DNA from: Platerodrilus igneus
Taxonomy: Eukaryota > Arthropoda > Insecta > Coleoptera > Lycidae
Assembly: GCA_036346225.1 (NCBI GenBank)
Contig: JARFIW010000663.1
Span: 2,852,001-2,916,000, forward strand
Length of the DNA: 64,000 nucleotides
Direction: 5' to 3'
Position numbers and translations under genes: made by a program. The notes below the pieces were generated by a model that was not told where the DNA came from, ran no database searches, and saw nothing but the letters and a program-made list of their open reading frames with translations. Of this stretch, positions 11,277 through 21,465 are shown in pieces. The stretch's first letter is position 1; each line of letters opens with the position of its first letter.

Positions 11277-12793
11277 GTGGTTAATATGCTGAAATAAAAC
11301 AATTGCACATAAAATAAAAATGTCAAATACATTACAAAACATGTAGGCAACAAAACATATCAAAATTTTATAGTACAAATACAGGCCCAGATTCAGGCGC
11401 TAAATGTTTTTATAAATGCATGTTAGTCAAATATGAAATCCAGTAAGCAACATTTAAAAATTATTCATTATGATTGCATTGGTTAAAACGCACCTTTTAA
11501 AATTATACACATCGTGGCATTGCAAATTACAAACTAAAAATATACACAACAACTTCATGGTTAATTCAATTTCTAGCTTAAAACCAAGATAAATATAACA
11601 GAAATATAAATGTTCCTATTCAAGCCTGCTTAATAATTTGATCAAATATTATGTCGGTACCTTTTCATTGTCATAAATCACAGCAATGCTACATCTACTA
11701 TTGATTCTGCAATAAGTGCAACGTAATTGTAGTTTGAACTCTGCATTAAATACAAAATCAACATTATTTCAAATAAATAAATATTAGTTTTACTGTAATT
11801 TAGATTTTAAATAAACAATTTAAACAAATAAATATTAGTTTTCGATTGTTAAACCAAACAACACATCTATAGACATAAAACATATTCAATAAAATAGTAA
11901 ATTCATCTGAAATTACATATTAAACAATCCACATCAAATTCTAAGTCAAATGCAACAGGTAGACCATAAATATTTCCTTCAATGATTAAATAACTAATGG
12001 TTTTACAATAAGTATCAACATCACATTCAAAACAACGTTCTGATTACAAATGTAATCAGATTACCTTAAATAACCCTTACATTATAAACTTAAAAACATT
12101 ACCTTTAATTTAAAAAAAAAACCGCTAAGTGGAAGCTTTTTTGATCTGCCATTTTGAAATCGCACAACAGAGTCCTTTTCAAACCATGTCGACTCGATCG
12201 ATCACCCATATGCATGCGCCTTTTCTACTTTAAGTTTTGACATCCTGGAATGCATTCAGAGACCTGCAAGTGGTTACTGAGATACTAACAAATACCTTCG
12301 AATATCGAAATGTACACTATAATATTTGTAATAATTATCAACCAATGAGAAAATAAACTTAGAAACAGTACGGATCACTTCATTCGTTATATTCAAACCG
12401 GATAATGAACTCATTGGTGACATCAGTAATGGTGTAACCCCTACTGCATTTGCTACCCACTCTTCTGTAACACACTACTGCGGGACCGATCAAACTCGTA
12501 ACTTGTTTGAAGAAGTTGTCACAGGAATTGAGGGGATGTCGCAATCAGCTCAAGTGCAGGATGGTTTCTTATATCAAGCTGTTACTGAAGAAGTAGTCAT
12601 AACATAAGGTCAGCAAACAGTCCAATATCTGCAGTTTGAAGACTGCATAGAAATGGTTTTGTGGTCAACACCTAAACATGATTACCATCTTGTCGATGGT
12701 TCAAGCATTGTTTTGTCGCCAACACTCGGACAGGAATTCGAGCTTAAAACAGCTCAGGCTTTGTTTTATCGCCAACGCCTAGCCATGAATTCC
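11273..12793 (+). repeat. 1.5-kb direct repeat, copy A
   Basis: Matches 13889-15423 nearly base for base apart from small indels. It starts at GTGGTTAATATGCTG and ends at CATGAATTCCA. It interrupts the errantivirus between env and integrase. It contains about 1 kb of AT-rich non-coding DNA and then the first part of the repeat-rich gene described at 14995-16160. Confidence 0.85.
12372..12793 (+). pseudogene. Truncated copy of repeat-rich family N-terminus
   Basis: Reads in pieces as ...FVIFKPDNELIGDISNG... and continues to a stop at the TAA near 12605, then to the first of the 18-residue repeats before the sequence switches abruptly to errantivirus at about 12794. Same content as the start of 14995-16160. 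Confidence 0.6.
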
Positions 12794-13885
12794 AGGAGTT
12801 CAAAACGATTTGTATCGTCTTATTTTTAAACTCGCTGCTGTTATCTAAGGTTATTGTTTCGGTGTGCCATAAAATGTAAAATATAGTTTAAATCCTTGCG
12901 ATACGTCAATGCTATTTTTAGGGGTGATGGGTATTGCTTGGCCTATTTTGGTGAATGCATTTGCAATGGTTAAAAAGTTTTGTGCTTCTACTACTAGAGT
13001 ATCGGCATGTAATTGTTTAAAAGGTTTGTCGGGTGTTTTGGCTAACTTTGAGGGTATTTTTAGGGGTGTTCTGTCATATTTTGCCTTGTCGCATAGTTCA
13101 CATTGGTAAATAAAGTCTGTGGTTAATAATTTCATATCTATAAAATAGTATCGTTTTATAAGTTGCTTTCATGTTTCATTAATTCCACGATGGTTGGTTT
13201 TTCCTTCATGTTGATTTCTTATTACGTCGTTTATTTCGTCAGGGTCGTCTAAGTTATTACTTTTCTTGTGTATCGAATAAGTTCAGGGTCAGAGTTATTC
13301 AATAATTTAACATATAATTCTGAAAATCGTTTATATAAATGTTCGGTGTTGAAATAAAAGTAAAATCGTTTTCTCCCGGGGGGTGTATTCTTTTAGAATT
13401 TTAATTATTTATTCCTCGTTGTCGTCTTTAGTTATTTAAATTTGGTATATTTTCTTGTTGTCTGTTTTTGTATATTTTACGGGTTTCGGGTTAGTTGAAA
13501 CTTCGGTAATTATAAATTGATTGGTTTTTATATCGATGGCTTCGTTTAAAATTTTAATCGCGGTATTTGGCTCTTCATTTTGTGTAGAATGTATTGTGTC
13601 TATTTCTTCTGGGTCTTCTTTTATTTCCGTTTCGTCTACGTTTCCTATAGTCGATTCCGTTTCTAGCGTGTTGAGTTGTATTCTACTTAGAGCGTCTGCG
13701 TTGTTGTTATAAATTCCTATTTTGTATATGATTTTGTAGTCGTATTCCTCTAGTCTGATTTTCCATCGTTGTAATTTTGAAGTTGGTTCTTTAAGTTTGC
13801 ATAGCCCTATTAACGGTCTATGGTCGATGTATATACGTGTATATATGTGTATATACGTTTAAACCGAAATATGAGCGATGCAGTG
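12794..13885 (-). pseudogene. pol: Errantivirus pol remnant (RNase H and integrase)
   Basis: On the minus strand, 13840-13660 reads as the end of a Gypsy RNase H and connection region (DHRPLIGLCKLKEPTSKLQR, ending in NADALSR). The frame 13135-12851 reads as the integrase zinc-binding end (CELCDKAKYDRTP) and the first catalytic segment (HADTLVVEAQNF), with the first catalytic Asp. The rest of the integrase core, including the later Asp and Glu, is missing. Frameshifts and stops separate the pieces. The order RNase H, integrase, then env (9789-11276) fits one minus-strand errantivirus. Confidence 0.75.
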
Positions 13886-13888
13886 GAA

Positions 13889-15423
13889 TGTGTGGTTAAT
13901 ATGCTGAAATAAAACAATTACACATAAAATAAAAATGTCAAATGCATTACAAATATAAAACATTACAAAACATGTAGGCAGCAAAACATCAAAATTTTAT
14001 AGCACAAATACAGGCCCAGATTCAGGCGCTAAATGTTTTTGTAAATGCATGTTAGTCAAATATGAAATCCAGTAAGCAACATTTAAAAATTATTCATTAT
14101 GATTGCATTGGTTAAAACGCACCTTTTAAAAATTATACACATCGTGGCATTGCAAATTACAAACTAAAAAAATATACACAACAACTTCATGGTTAATTCA
14201 ATTTCTAGCTTAAAACCAAGATAAATATAACAGAAATATAAATGTTCCTATTCAAGCCTGCTTAATAATTTGATTAAATATTATGTCGGTACCTTTTCAT
14301 TGTCATAAATCACAGCAATGCTACATCTACTATTGATTCTGCAATAAGTGCAACGCAATTGTAGTTTGAACTCTGCATTAAATACAAAATCAACATTATT
14401 TCAAATAAATAAATATTAGTTTTACTCTGATTTAGATTTTAAATAAACAATTTAAACAAATAAATATTAGTTTTCGGTTGTTAAACCAAACAACACATCT
14501 TTAGACATATAACATATTCAATAAAATAGTAAATTCACCTGAAATTACATATTAAACAATCCACATCAAATTCTAAGTCAAATGCAACAGGTAGCCCATA
14601 AATATTTCCTTCAATGATTAAATAACTAATGGTTTTACAATAAGTATCAACACCACATTCAAAACAACATTCTGATTTAAATGTAATCAGATTACCTTAA
14701 ATAACCCTTACATTATAAACTTAAAAACATTACCTTTAATTTAAAAAAACTCGCTAAGTGGAAGTTTTTTCGATCTGCCATTTTGAAATCGCACAGCAGT
14801 CCGTTTCAAATCATGTCTACTCGATCGATCATCCATATGCATGCGCCTTTTCTATTTTAAATTCTGACATCCCGGAATGCGTTCAGAGACCTGCAAGTGG
14901 TTACTGAGATACTAACAAATATCTTCGAATATCGAAATGTACACTATAATATTTGTAATAATTATCAACCAATAAGAAAATAGACTTAGAAACAGTACGG
15001 ATCACTTCATTCGTTATATTCAAACCGGATAATGAACTCATTGGTGACATCAGTAATGGTGTAACCCTACTGCATTTGCTACCCACTCTTCTGTAACAAA
15101 CTACTGCGGGACCGATCAAACTCGTAACTTGTTTGAAGAAGTTGTCACAGGAATTGAGGGGATGTCGCAATCAGCTCAAGTGCAGGATGGTTTCTTATAT
15201 CAAGCTGTTACTGAAGAAGTAGTCATAACATAAGGTCAGCAAACAGTCCAATATCTGCAGTTTGAAGACTGCATAGAAATGGTTTTGTGGTCAACACCTA
15301 AACATGATTACCATCTTGTCGATGGTTCAAGCATTGTTTTGTCGCCAACACTCGGACAGGAATTCGAGCTTAAAAACAGCTCAGGCTTTGTTTTATCGCC
15401 AACGCCTAGCCATGAATTCCAAG
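13889..15423 (+). repeat. 1.5-kb direct repeat, copy B
   Basis: Second copy of 11273-12793; the intervening 1.1 kb is errantivirus pol. Copy B runs on without interruption into the rest of the repeat-rich gene, so it is the more complete of the two. Confidence 0.85.
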
Positions 15424-16157
15424 TTCTGGACGGCTCTAGAAATGTTTTCTTGGCAACGGCTGGACTGGAATTCCAGGCTCTAGACGGCTCGGGAACCGTT
15501 CTGTTGGCAACTCTCGAACAAGGCATACATCTTGCAGATAGTGCAGAAATTGCTTTGTTGTCAACACCAAGACAAGACACACAGCCTGTGGCTGTTGTAG
15601 CAACACCAGTACCCGGACAGGACTTAGTTTGAAAGCGGTTCAGGAATCGTATTGTCTCTAACACCCAGACGGGAACAGCTTTCAGGCGGTACAGTGCCAC
15701 CAATGCTCGAACAGGATAATGTACACCTTGCAGTTGGTACAGCAATAATTGTGACCCCATCGCCAGGACAGGATCTAGAAGTTCCAGGTGGAACAGAGGG
15801 GGGAGTCAGGACGCAACAAGTTAATTGGCGTGATATACACGCAAAACCTGAAATGTGGAAAAAATATATAACCATTCAGAAAAGAATGAAGGGAGAACAG
15901 TATTTTGGATACACAAGATATTGAGATAAGATAGTAAAATCAGGCATAATGCGCGAGGAGAGATGCATTGGCCCACCATGCAATTCACGTTTTTGCGAAA
16001 ATTTTTCTAAAAGGTTTTGCTCAGAGTTCAATGAAGACTCTCTGAAGGAGATATTTCAAAACTTTTGGAATGAATTAGAAAGGGGGAGAGGGGTTTTGGT
16101 TTGTGCATTGCTCGATATGAAAGATGTTAAACAATGGACAAAAAATAGTAAAAAGAA

Positions 16158-16160
<3 letters not shown>
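14995..16160 (+). pseudogene. N-terminal half of uncharacterised insect repeat-gene family
   Basis: Coding-like but interrupted by stops. The frame 15279-15632 has about six imperfect 18-residue repeats around VLSPTPGQEFQ. After a shift, 15652-15924 continues the repeats (TPSPGQDLEV) into WRDIHAKPEMWKKYITIQKR. Then 15949-16158 holds a Cys-rich segment, CIGPPCNSRFCENFSKRFC, followed by DSLKEIFQNFWN. I recognise this Cys-rich plus FxNFW block from large uncharacterised insect proteins whose C-termini carry a GHTQMECDSVH motif; a C-terminal piece of that family lies at 23240-23867. The function of the family is not established. Its repetitive occurrence suggests a mobile element gene. The frame ends in an (AT)n tract. 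Confidence 0.6.

Positions 16161-16199
<39 letters not shown>
16160..16199. repeat. (AT)n microsatellite
   Basis: About 40 bp of pure AT at the boundary between the family pseudogene and the Penelope-like cluster. Confidence 0.95.
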
Positions 16200-16203
<4 letters not shown>

Positions 16204-16655
16204 GGGTATAATAATCTTGGAATTAGGTCATTACTAAATCTTGGTATATTGGAAAAGTTTCACATGTAAGCAATAACAAATGTAGTGGTAATCTTTTATT
16301 TGACGCGTTTCGGTAACACCATAATCAATAAATTTATCTATAAATACTAAAACAATGTGTTAACAATTATTAGATTTTTATATATATACATACCTTTGTG
16401 AATTTTAATTATAGTATAGTATAAGTCAAAACAAACAAATAATTCTACAAACTAACATTTTAACTTGTATCACAGTTTCGCTTCAATAAATAGTAAGAAT
16501 AACAATAATATAATTGGTTATATAATCTAATATTTAATCACTCTGCAACATGGTGTATTCAAATATGTGGGGATTTTTAATAGTCTAAATAATAGTAGAA
16601 TATTTTTGTTAATATTCAGAAGATTCATCTTTACAAATTAAATTGTGGTAAATTT
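16200..16655 (-). repeat. Penelope-like 3' terminal repeat (pLTR), copy 1
   Basis: Matches 19222-19670 directly and 20569-21020 in reverse complement. Contains GACGCGTTTCGGTAACACC at 16302-16320. Lies downstream of the minus-strand Penelope ORF. Confidence 0.85.
16302..16328 (-). ncRNA. Degenerate hammerhead-like motif in pLTR copy 1
   Basis: On the minus strand it reads TTGATTA, then a GGT-GTT-ACC hairpin, then GAAAC GCGTC. Penelope-like pLTRs are known to carry hammerhead motifs (CTGANGA, stem, GAAAC, GTC). Two core bases differ from consensus here, so activity is doubtful. Confidence 0.4.
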
Positions 16656-19088
16656 TCATAGATCCATCTTGGTCAGTTTTGAGTTTATGGTATTCGGATA
16701 TTTATATATTTGTAAAGTTTCCATTACGTTTCTCTTGTTGTCATTGTTTTCAGTGTCTAAAATATCTACATTATTGAAATCAAATTGGTGTAAATTGTCA
16801 ATTGCATGAGAAGCAAGAGCAGTACTTTTTTTATTATTAGTTTTTATGCTATATTTGTGCTCATAAATTCGTTTACGAAGGTATTGTTTAGTATTACCTA
16901 TGTATACCCCAGGACATCCTGTGCAGTTAATTTTATAAATTGTGTGTGTCTTATTGTTATGTTCGATGGGTGGAAATAGTTTGGTGAAAAAATTTTTAAA
17001 TGAGTAGTTGGGTTTATGAATTATTTGTATGTTATATTTTTGAAGACAGTTTTTAATTTTTTCAGAGAGTCCTGGGGTATATATAATACCAATTCTGGTT
17101 TCTTCTGGCTGTTTTTTATTTTTATTTTGATTATTGTAGATTTTATGTATTTTTGATTTTATTATTTGTTTATATACGGAAATGGGATAGCAATTATCTT
17201 TGAGTATAGTCTTAATGATGTTTAAATTGTTGTATCTAAATTTAGGGTGTGCTAATTTTATACCTTTTTCAATTAGGTTATTAACTACGTTAGTTTTATA
17301 TTGTTTTGGTACGCAGGAATTGAAGTTTAGATATCTACCGCTCCATGTGTTTTTTAGGTACCAATTTGTTGTAATTAATCCTTCATCATTATAGTTTATG
17401 AGGATATCTAGAAATGGAATCGTTCTGTTAACTGCTAGTTCAACGGTGAATTGTAAACGTTGATGGAATCCGTTAAATGCTTTTAAGGTTTCGTTGATTT
17501 TATCAAAAGGTAGGCAAATAATACAATCATCAACGTATCTTTTATAAAATGTTGGTATGTATTGTAGTTGATTTATGGCATAATTTTCAAGTTCTTCCAT
17601 TACTAGGTTGGCAATAGTGGATGAAATTGGGGATCCCATGGCGGTTCCGAAAATTTGGGTGTAGATTTTGTTATTGAATTTAAAATAAGACTCGTTAATG
17701 CATATTTTTATGGCTTCTGTAAATTCTTCCATTGGAAGTGTTGTTAGTGGGCCTAGTTTATTCCATTTCTTTTTTATTATATCAATAGCTAGATTAGTGG
17801 GGATGTTTGTAAATAGCGATTGCACATCAAGAGAGATTATTATGTGATTTGGTGGTACAGTTTGTTTTATAATAAACTTTTGGACTTCCCAGCTATCTGT
17901 TATGTGGTAATCTGTTTGTCCGACAATTTTTTTAATAATTTCAATAAGAAATTTAGCGAGTTTGTAAGTGGGTGCATTTCTTGTATTAACTATTGGTCGA
18001 AGTGGAACGTTGATTTTATGGATTTTTGGTAGCCCGTATATGTAGGGAGCATGACCATTATGACAAATCAAATTGTTTTTTATGTAAGTAGTTATATAGT
18101 TCTTTTTTTGCCATTGATTTATTAATGTGTTAATTTTGGTTTGAATTTGTAGCGTGGGGTCAATTGTTTTTAAGGTGTAAGTGGTATTATCATTTATAAT
18201 TTCGTTCATTTTGTATATGTAATCTTCTTTTAGCATTAATACTGTAGTGTTACATTTATCAGCTCGTAATATATAAATATCATTATTATCAAGTAAGAAT
18301 TTTTTCGTTTCCTTTATTGCTAAATAATTATTTCGATTATTATAGTTTTTATTTAAATTGATTTTAGTGGTTTTGTGGTTGGTAAGAATGTTACAAATTT
18401 TGTTACGAATTTCTGTTCTTTCATTAGCGGGTTTCTCTTTTATTCCACATTCAATATTAGTAATAATTCTTTCATAGTTGGTATTTCTTAATTTGTTCGC
18501 AGAAAATTTATTTCCTAAACTAAGACAGTTCAAAACTTTGGTTGGAATAGATCTTTTTGTCAAATTTATAATCCATTTGTTGTTTGTTTTGTGGTTATGG
18601 GTTAAATTATTTTGTTGCTGTGTTTTGTTTATTAGCCATTTAATTTTATTTATCTGTTTTTCTTTAATTTTTCGAAAAATATTGTTATAAATTATGTATT
18701 GATCGGAAAAAATTTTTTTAACAAACTCCGGTTGATAGTATTGTGTTATTTTTCTTTTTATTTCGAAAAGTTTATAGTGAATAAAGTTAATTTTTGAATA
18801 GCATTGAGTAATACTAATGTTAATGCATTGTAAGTAAAATTGATGTAGATATTTTAGATACTGGCTTTTATATTTATGTTCAAAAACAGATGTTTTAGAT
18901 TTTATTTTGAGAAACGTAGGTGTAATATAATTGTATTTACATCTTAACAAAAATATTCTCTTATTTTTCTCTTTTGCGAGTTTTATTATGTAGGTGTGGT
19001 ATTCATAAAGCAAGCGATAGTTGTTTTGTGTGTGTTGGTTTCTGTTGGTTTGCATGGTATAATAAATATTGAGGTAACAATCAATCAT
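16656..19088 (-). CDS. Penelope-like element reverse transcriptase with GIY-YIG endonuclease
   Basis: 810 residues on the minus strand. Reverse transcriptase motifs appear in order: YGLPKIHK and PLRPIVN, SLDVQSLFTNIP (catalytic Asp about residue 421), GTAMGSPISSTIANLV, and the catalytic YVDD at about 518-521, then RTIPFLDILI. The C-terminus carries a GIY-YIG endonuclease: THTIYKINCTGC, GVYIGNTKQYLRKRIYEHK from about residue 712, including the CxxC and downstream His pattern known from Penelope-like endonucleases. Such elements copy their RNA at a nicked target. The last residues differ from copies 2 and 3: one T is missing near 16676, which shifts the frame and shortens the tail. The RT and endonuclease cores are otherwise unbroken, so this is probably a young copy. 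Confidence 0.93.
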   Translation of the reverse strand: MIDCYLNIYYTMQTNRNQHTQNNYRLLYEYHTYIIKLAKEKNKRIFLLRCKYNYITPTFLKIKSKTSVFEHKYKSQYLKYLHQFYLQCINISITQCYSKINFIHYKLFEIKRKITQYYQPEFVKKIFSDQYIIYNNIFRKIKEKQINKIKWLINKTQQQNNLTHNHKTNNKWIINLTKRSIPTKVLNCLSLGNKFSANKLRNTNYERIITNIECGIKEKPANERTEIRNKICNILTNHKTTKINLNKNYNNRNNYLAIKETKKFLLDNNDIYILRADKCNTTVLMLKEDYIYKMNEIINDNTTYTLKTIDPTLQIQTKINTLINQWQKKNYITTYIKNNLICHNGHAPYIYGLPKIHKINVPLRPIVNTRNAPTYKLAKFLIEIIKKIVGQTDYHITDSWEVQKFIIKQTVPPNHIIISLDVQSLFTNIPTNLAIDIIKKKWNKLGPLTTLPMEEFTEAIKICINESYFKFNNKIYTQIFGTAMGSPISSTIANLVMEELENYAINQLQYIPTFYKRYVDDCIICLPFDKINETLKAFNGFHQRLQFTVELAVNRTIPFLDILINYNDEGLITTNWYLKNTWSGRYLNFNSCVPKQYKTNVVNNLIEKGIKLAHPKFRYNNLNIIKTILKDNCYPISVYKQIIKSKIHKIYNNQNKNKKQPEETRIGIIYTPGLSEKIKNCLQKYNIQIIHKPNYSFKNFFTKLFPPIEHNNKTHTIYKINCTGCPGVYIGNTKQYLRKRIYEHKYSIKTNNKKSTALASHAIDNLHQFDFNNVDILDTENNDNKRNVMETLQIYKYPNTINSKLTKMDL

Positions 19089-19221
19089 TGGTTTCTAATA
19101 ATTTTTCTTTTATAAAAATGTAGTAACAATAAATGTCCGTGTCATTAATAGTTTATAAACGAATTAATCCATTAATAAAATATAAATATTTTGAATGTGT
19201 TCTTGACCTTCTTAAATAGAT
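19089..19221 (-). other. Penelope-like leader between tandem copies
   Basis: Non-coding 5' leader of the long copy. The part 19180-19221 matches the reverse complement of 21021-21055, outside the inverted copy. Confidence 0.6.
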
Positions 19222-19324
19222 AATATGGTTATAATAATCTTGGAATTAGGTCATTACTAAATCTTGGTATATTGGAAAAGTTTCACATATAAGCAATAAC
19301 AAATGTAGTGGTAATCTTTTATTT

Positions 19325-19351
19325 GACGCGTTTCGGTAACACCATAATCAA
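19325..19351 (-). ncRNA. Degenerate hammerhead-like motif in pLTR copy 2
   Basis: Identical to the motif at 16302-16328, conserved with its pLTR. Confidence 0.4.
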
Positions 19352-19396
19352 TAAATTTATCTATAAATACTAAAACAATGTGTTAACAATTATTAG

Positions 19397-19400
<4 letters not shown>

Positions 19401-19434
<34 letters not shown>
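19401..19434. repeat. (TA)n microsatellite inside pLTR copy 2
   Basis: Expanded compared with copy 1, where the same place (about 16380) has only a short TATATATAC. Confidence 0.9.
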
Positions 19435-19438
<4 letters not shown>

Positions 19439-20797
19439 CCTTTGTGAATTTTAATTATAGTATAGTATAAGTCAATACAAACAAATAATTCTACAAACTA
19501 ACATTTTAACTTGTATCACAGTTTCGCTTCAATAAATAGTATGAATAACAATAATATAATTGGTTATATAATCTAATATTTAATCACTCTGCAACATGGT
19601 GTATTCAAATATGTGGGGATTTTTAATAGTCTAAATAATAGTAGAATATTTTTGTTAATATTCAGAAGATTCATCTTTTACAAATTAAATTGTGGTAAAT
19701 TTTCATAGATCCATCTTGGTCAGTTTTTGAGTTTATGGTATTCGGATATTTATATATTTGTAAAGTTTCCATTACGTTTCTCTTGTTGTCATTGTTTTCA
19801 GTGTCTAAAATATCTACATTATTGAAATCAAATTGGTGTAAATTGTCAATTGCATGAGAAGCAAGAGCAGTACTTTTTTTATTATTAGTTTTTATGCTAT
19901 ATTTGTGCTCATAAATTCGTTTACGAAGGTATTGTTTAGTACACCCTAAATTTAGATACAACAATTTAAACACCATTAAGACTATACTCAAAGATAATTG
20001 CTATCCCATTTCCGTATATAAACCAATAATAAAATCAAAAATACATAAAATCTACAATAATCAAAATAAAAATAAAAAACAGCCAGAAGAAACCAGAATT
20101 GGAATTATATATACCCCAGGACTCTCTGAAAAAATTAAAAACTGTCTTCAAAAATATAACATACAAAAAATTCATATACCCAACTACTCATTTAAAAATT
20201 TTTTCACCAAACTATTTCCACCCATCGAACATAACAATAAGACACACACAATTTATAAAATTAACTGCACAGGATGTCCTGGGGTATACATAGGTAATAC
20301 TAAACAATACCTTCGTAAACGAATTTATGAGCACAAATATAGCATAAAAACTAATAATAAAAAAAGTACTGCTCTTGCTTCTCATGCAATTGACAATTTA
20401 CACCAATTTGATTTCAATAATGTAGATATTTTAGACACTGAAAACAATGACAACAAGAGAAACGTAATGGAAACTTTACAAATATATAAATATCCGAATA
20501 CCATAAACTCAAAAACTGACCAAGATGGATCTATGAAAATTTACCACAATTTAATTTGTAAAAGATGAATCTTCTGAATATTAACAAAATATTCTACTAT
20601 TATTTAGACTATTAAAATCCCACATATTTGAATACACCATGTTGCAGAGTGATTAAATATTAGATTATATAACCAATTATATTATTGTTATTCATACTAT
20701 TTATTGAAGCGAAACTGTGATACAAGTTAAAATGTTAGTTTGTAGAATTATTTGTTTGTATTGACTTATACTATACTATAATTAAAATTCACAAAGG

Positions 20798-20800
<3 letters not shown>

Positions 20801-20840
<40 letters not shown>
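20801..20840. repeat. (AT)n microsatellite inside pLTR copy 3
   Basis: About 40 bp; equivalent position to the tract in copy 2. Confidence 0.9.
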
Positions 20841-20843
<3 letters not shown>

Positions 20844-20888
20844 CTAATAATTGTTAACACATTGTTTTAGTATTTATAGATAAATTTA

Positions 20889-20915
20889 TTGATTATGGTG
20901 TTACCGAAACGCGTC
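20889..20915 (+). ncRNA. Degenerate hammerhead-like motif in pLTR copy 3
   Basis: Same sequence on the plus strand: TTGATTA at 20889, hairpin 20897-20905, GAAAC at 20906, GTC ending 20915. Confidence 0.4.
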
Positions 20916-21051
20916 AAATAAAAGATTACCACTACATTTGTTATTGCTTATATGTGAAACTTTTCCAATATACCAAGATTTAGTAATGACCTAATTCCAA
21001 GATTATTATACCCATATTATCTATTTAAGAAGGTCAAGAGCACATCCAAAA

Positions 21052-21054
<3 letters not shown>

Positions 21055-21100
<46 letters not shown>
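21055..21100. repeat. (AT)n microsatellite at the right edge of the Penelope cluster
   Basis: About 45 bp. With the tract at 16160-16199 it frames the whole Penelope cluster. Confidence 0.9.
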
Positions 21101-21102
<2 letters not shown>

Positions 21103-21380
21103 TATGCTATATTCTCTCGTGACTATCAGATAGCAAATTGGACCACCATATATCATAAACCCTTACCTATAGGTTTCTGCGTCTTCCTGTAGGATACTTT
21201 AGTTTTATTTATTGTCTATATAGATGCAGTGGCGCTCATTTTCTTTTTTGTTCCCGTTTGTAGTCGAGCCCACCCTATATCCACGCCCAATCTCATTGCT
21301 CACCCTTGGGGTAATTCCCAGACTAAGCCGCGAATATAGTAAAGCCCGTGGGTCCACCGAGGTTTTGTTCACTAATTGAC
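21101..21380. repeat. Dispersed repeat Z
   Basis: The part 21228-21370 (from CAGTGGCGCTCATTTTC through GGGTAATTCCCAGACTAAGC) matches 46015-46180 in reverse complement. The part 21110-21165 matches 54230-54290 in reverse complement (CCAATTTGCTATCTGATA). No coding capacity seen; an element type cannot be assigned. Confidence 0.6.
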
Positions 21381-21465
21381 TCACTCCCCATTTAAAGAAA
21401 TTTAATATGTCTCACTGATGCCCAACGTCAGGACATAATTAAATTAAATAAAGAAAAAATTTAGT

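Larger units (their letters stand above)
19222..19943 (-). mobile_element. Penelope-like copy 2: tandem, 5'-truncated
   Basis: The minus-strand pLTR (19222-19670) plus the last roughly 90 residues of the ORF (19671-19943; LRKRIYEHK through KIYHNLICKR). It sits head to tail upstream of the long copy, acting as its 5' pLTR, the usual Penelope arrangement. It is joined at 19943/19944 to an inverted copy. Confidence 0.9.
19944..21055 (+). mobile_element. Penelope-like copy 3: inverted, 5'-truncated
   Basis: Starts mid-ORF (HPKFRYNNLN equivalent) in plus orientation. It keeps one open frame through the GIY-YIG domain to the stop at 20566-20568, then the pLTR in reverse orientation to copies 1 and 2. 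Its C-terminal frame ends KIYHNLICKR, as in copy 2. Short inverted truncated copies attached to the 5' side are typical of Penelope insertions. Confidence 0.9.

Noticed and set aside
9153..13885. An intact or infectious errantivirus
   Set aside because: The body is fragmented, the RT core, gag, most of integrase and large parts of env are missing or broken, and only one LTR is visible.
15308..15875. Minus-strand frames of 150 and 83 codons
   Set aside because: Antisense of the 18-residue repeat gene, no family motif of their own.
20099..20293. Open frame of 64 codons on the plus strand
   Set aside because: Shifted frame inside the Penelope copy 3; the true frame carries the GIY-YIG motif.
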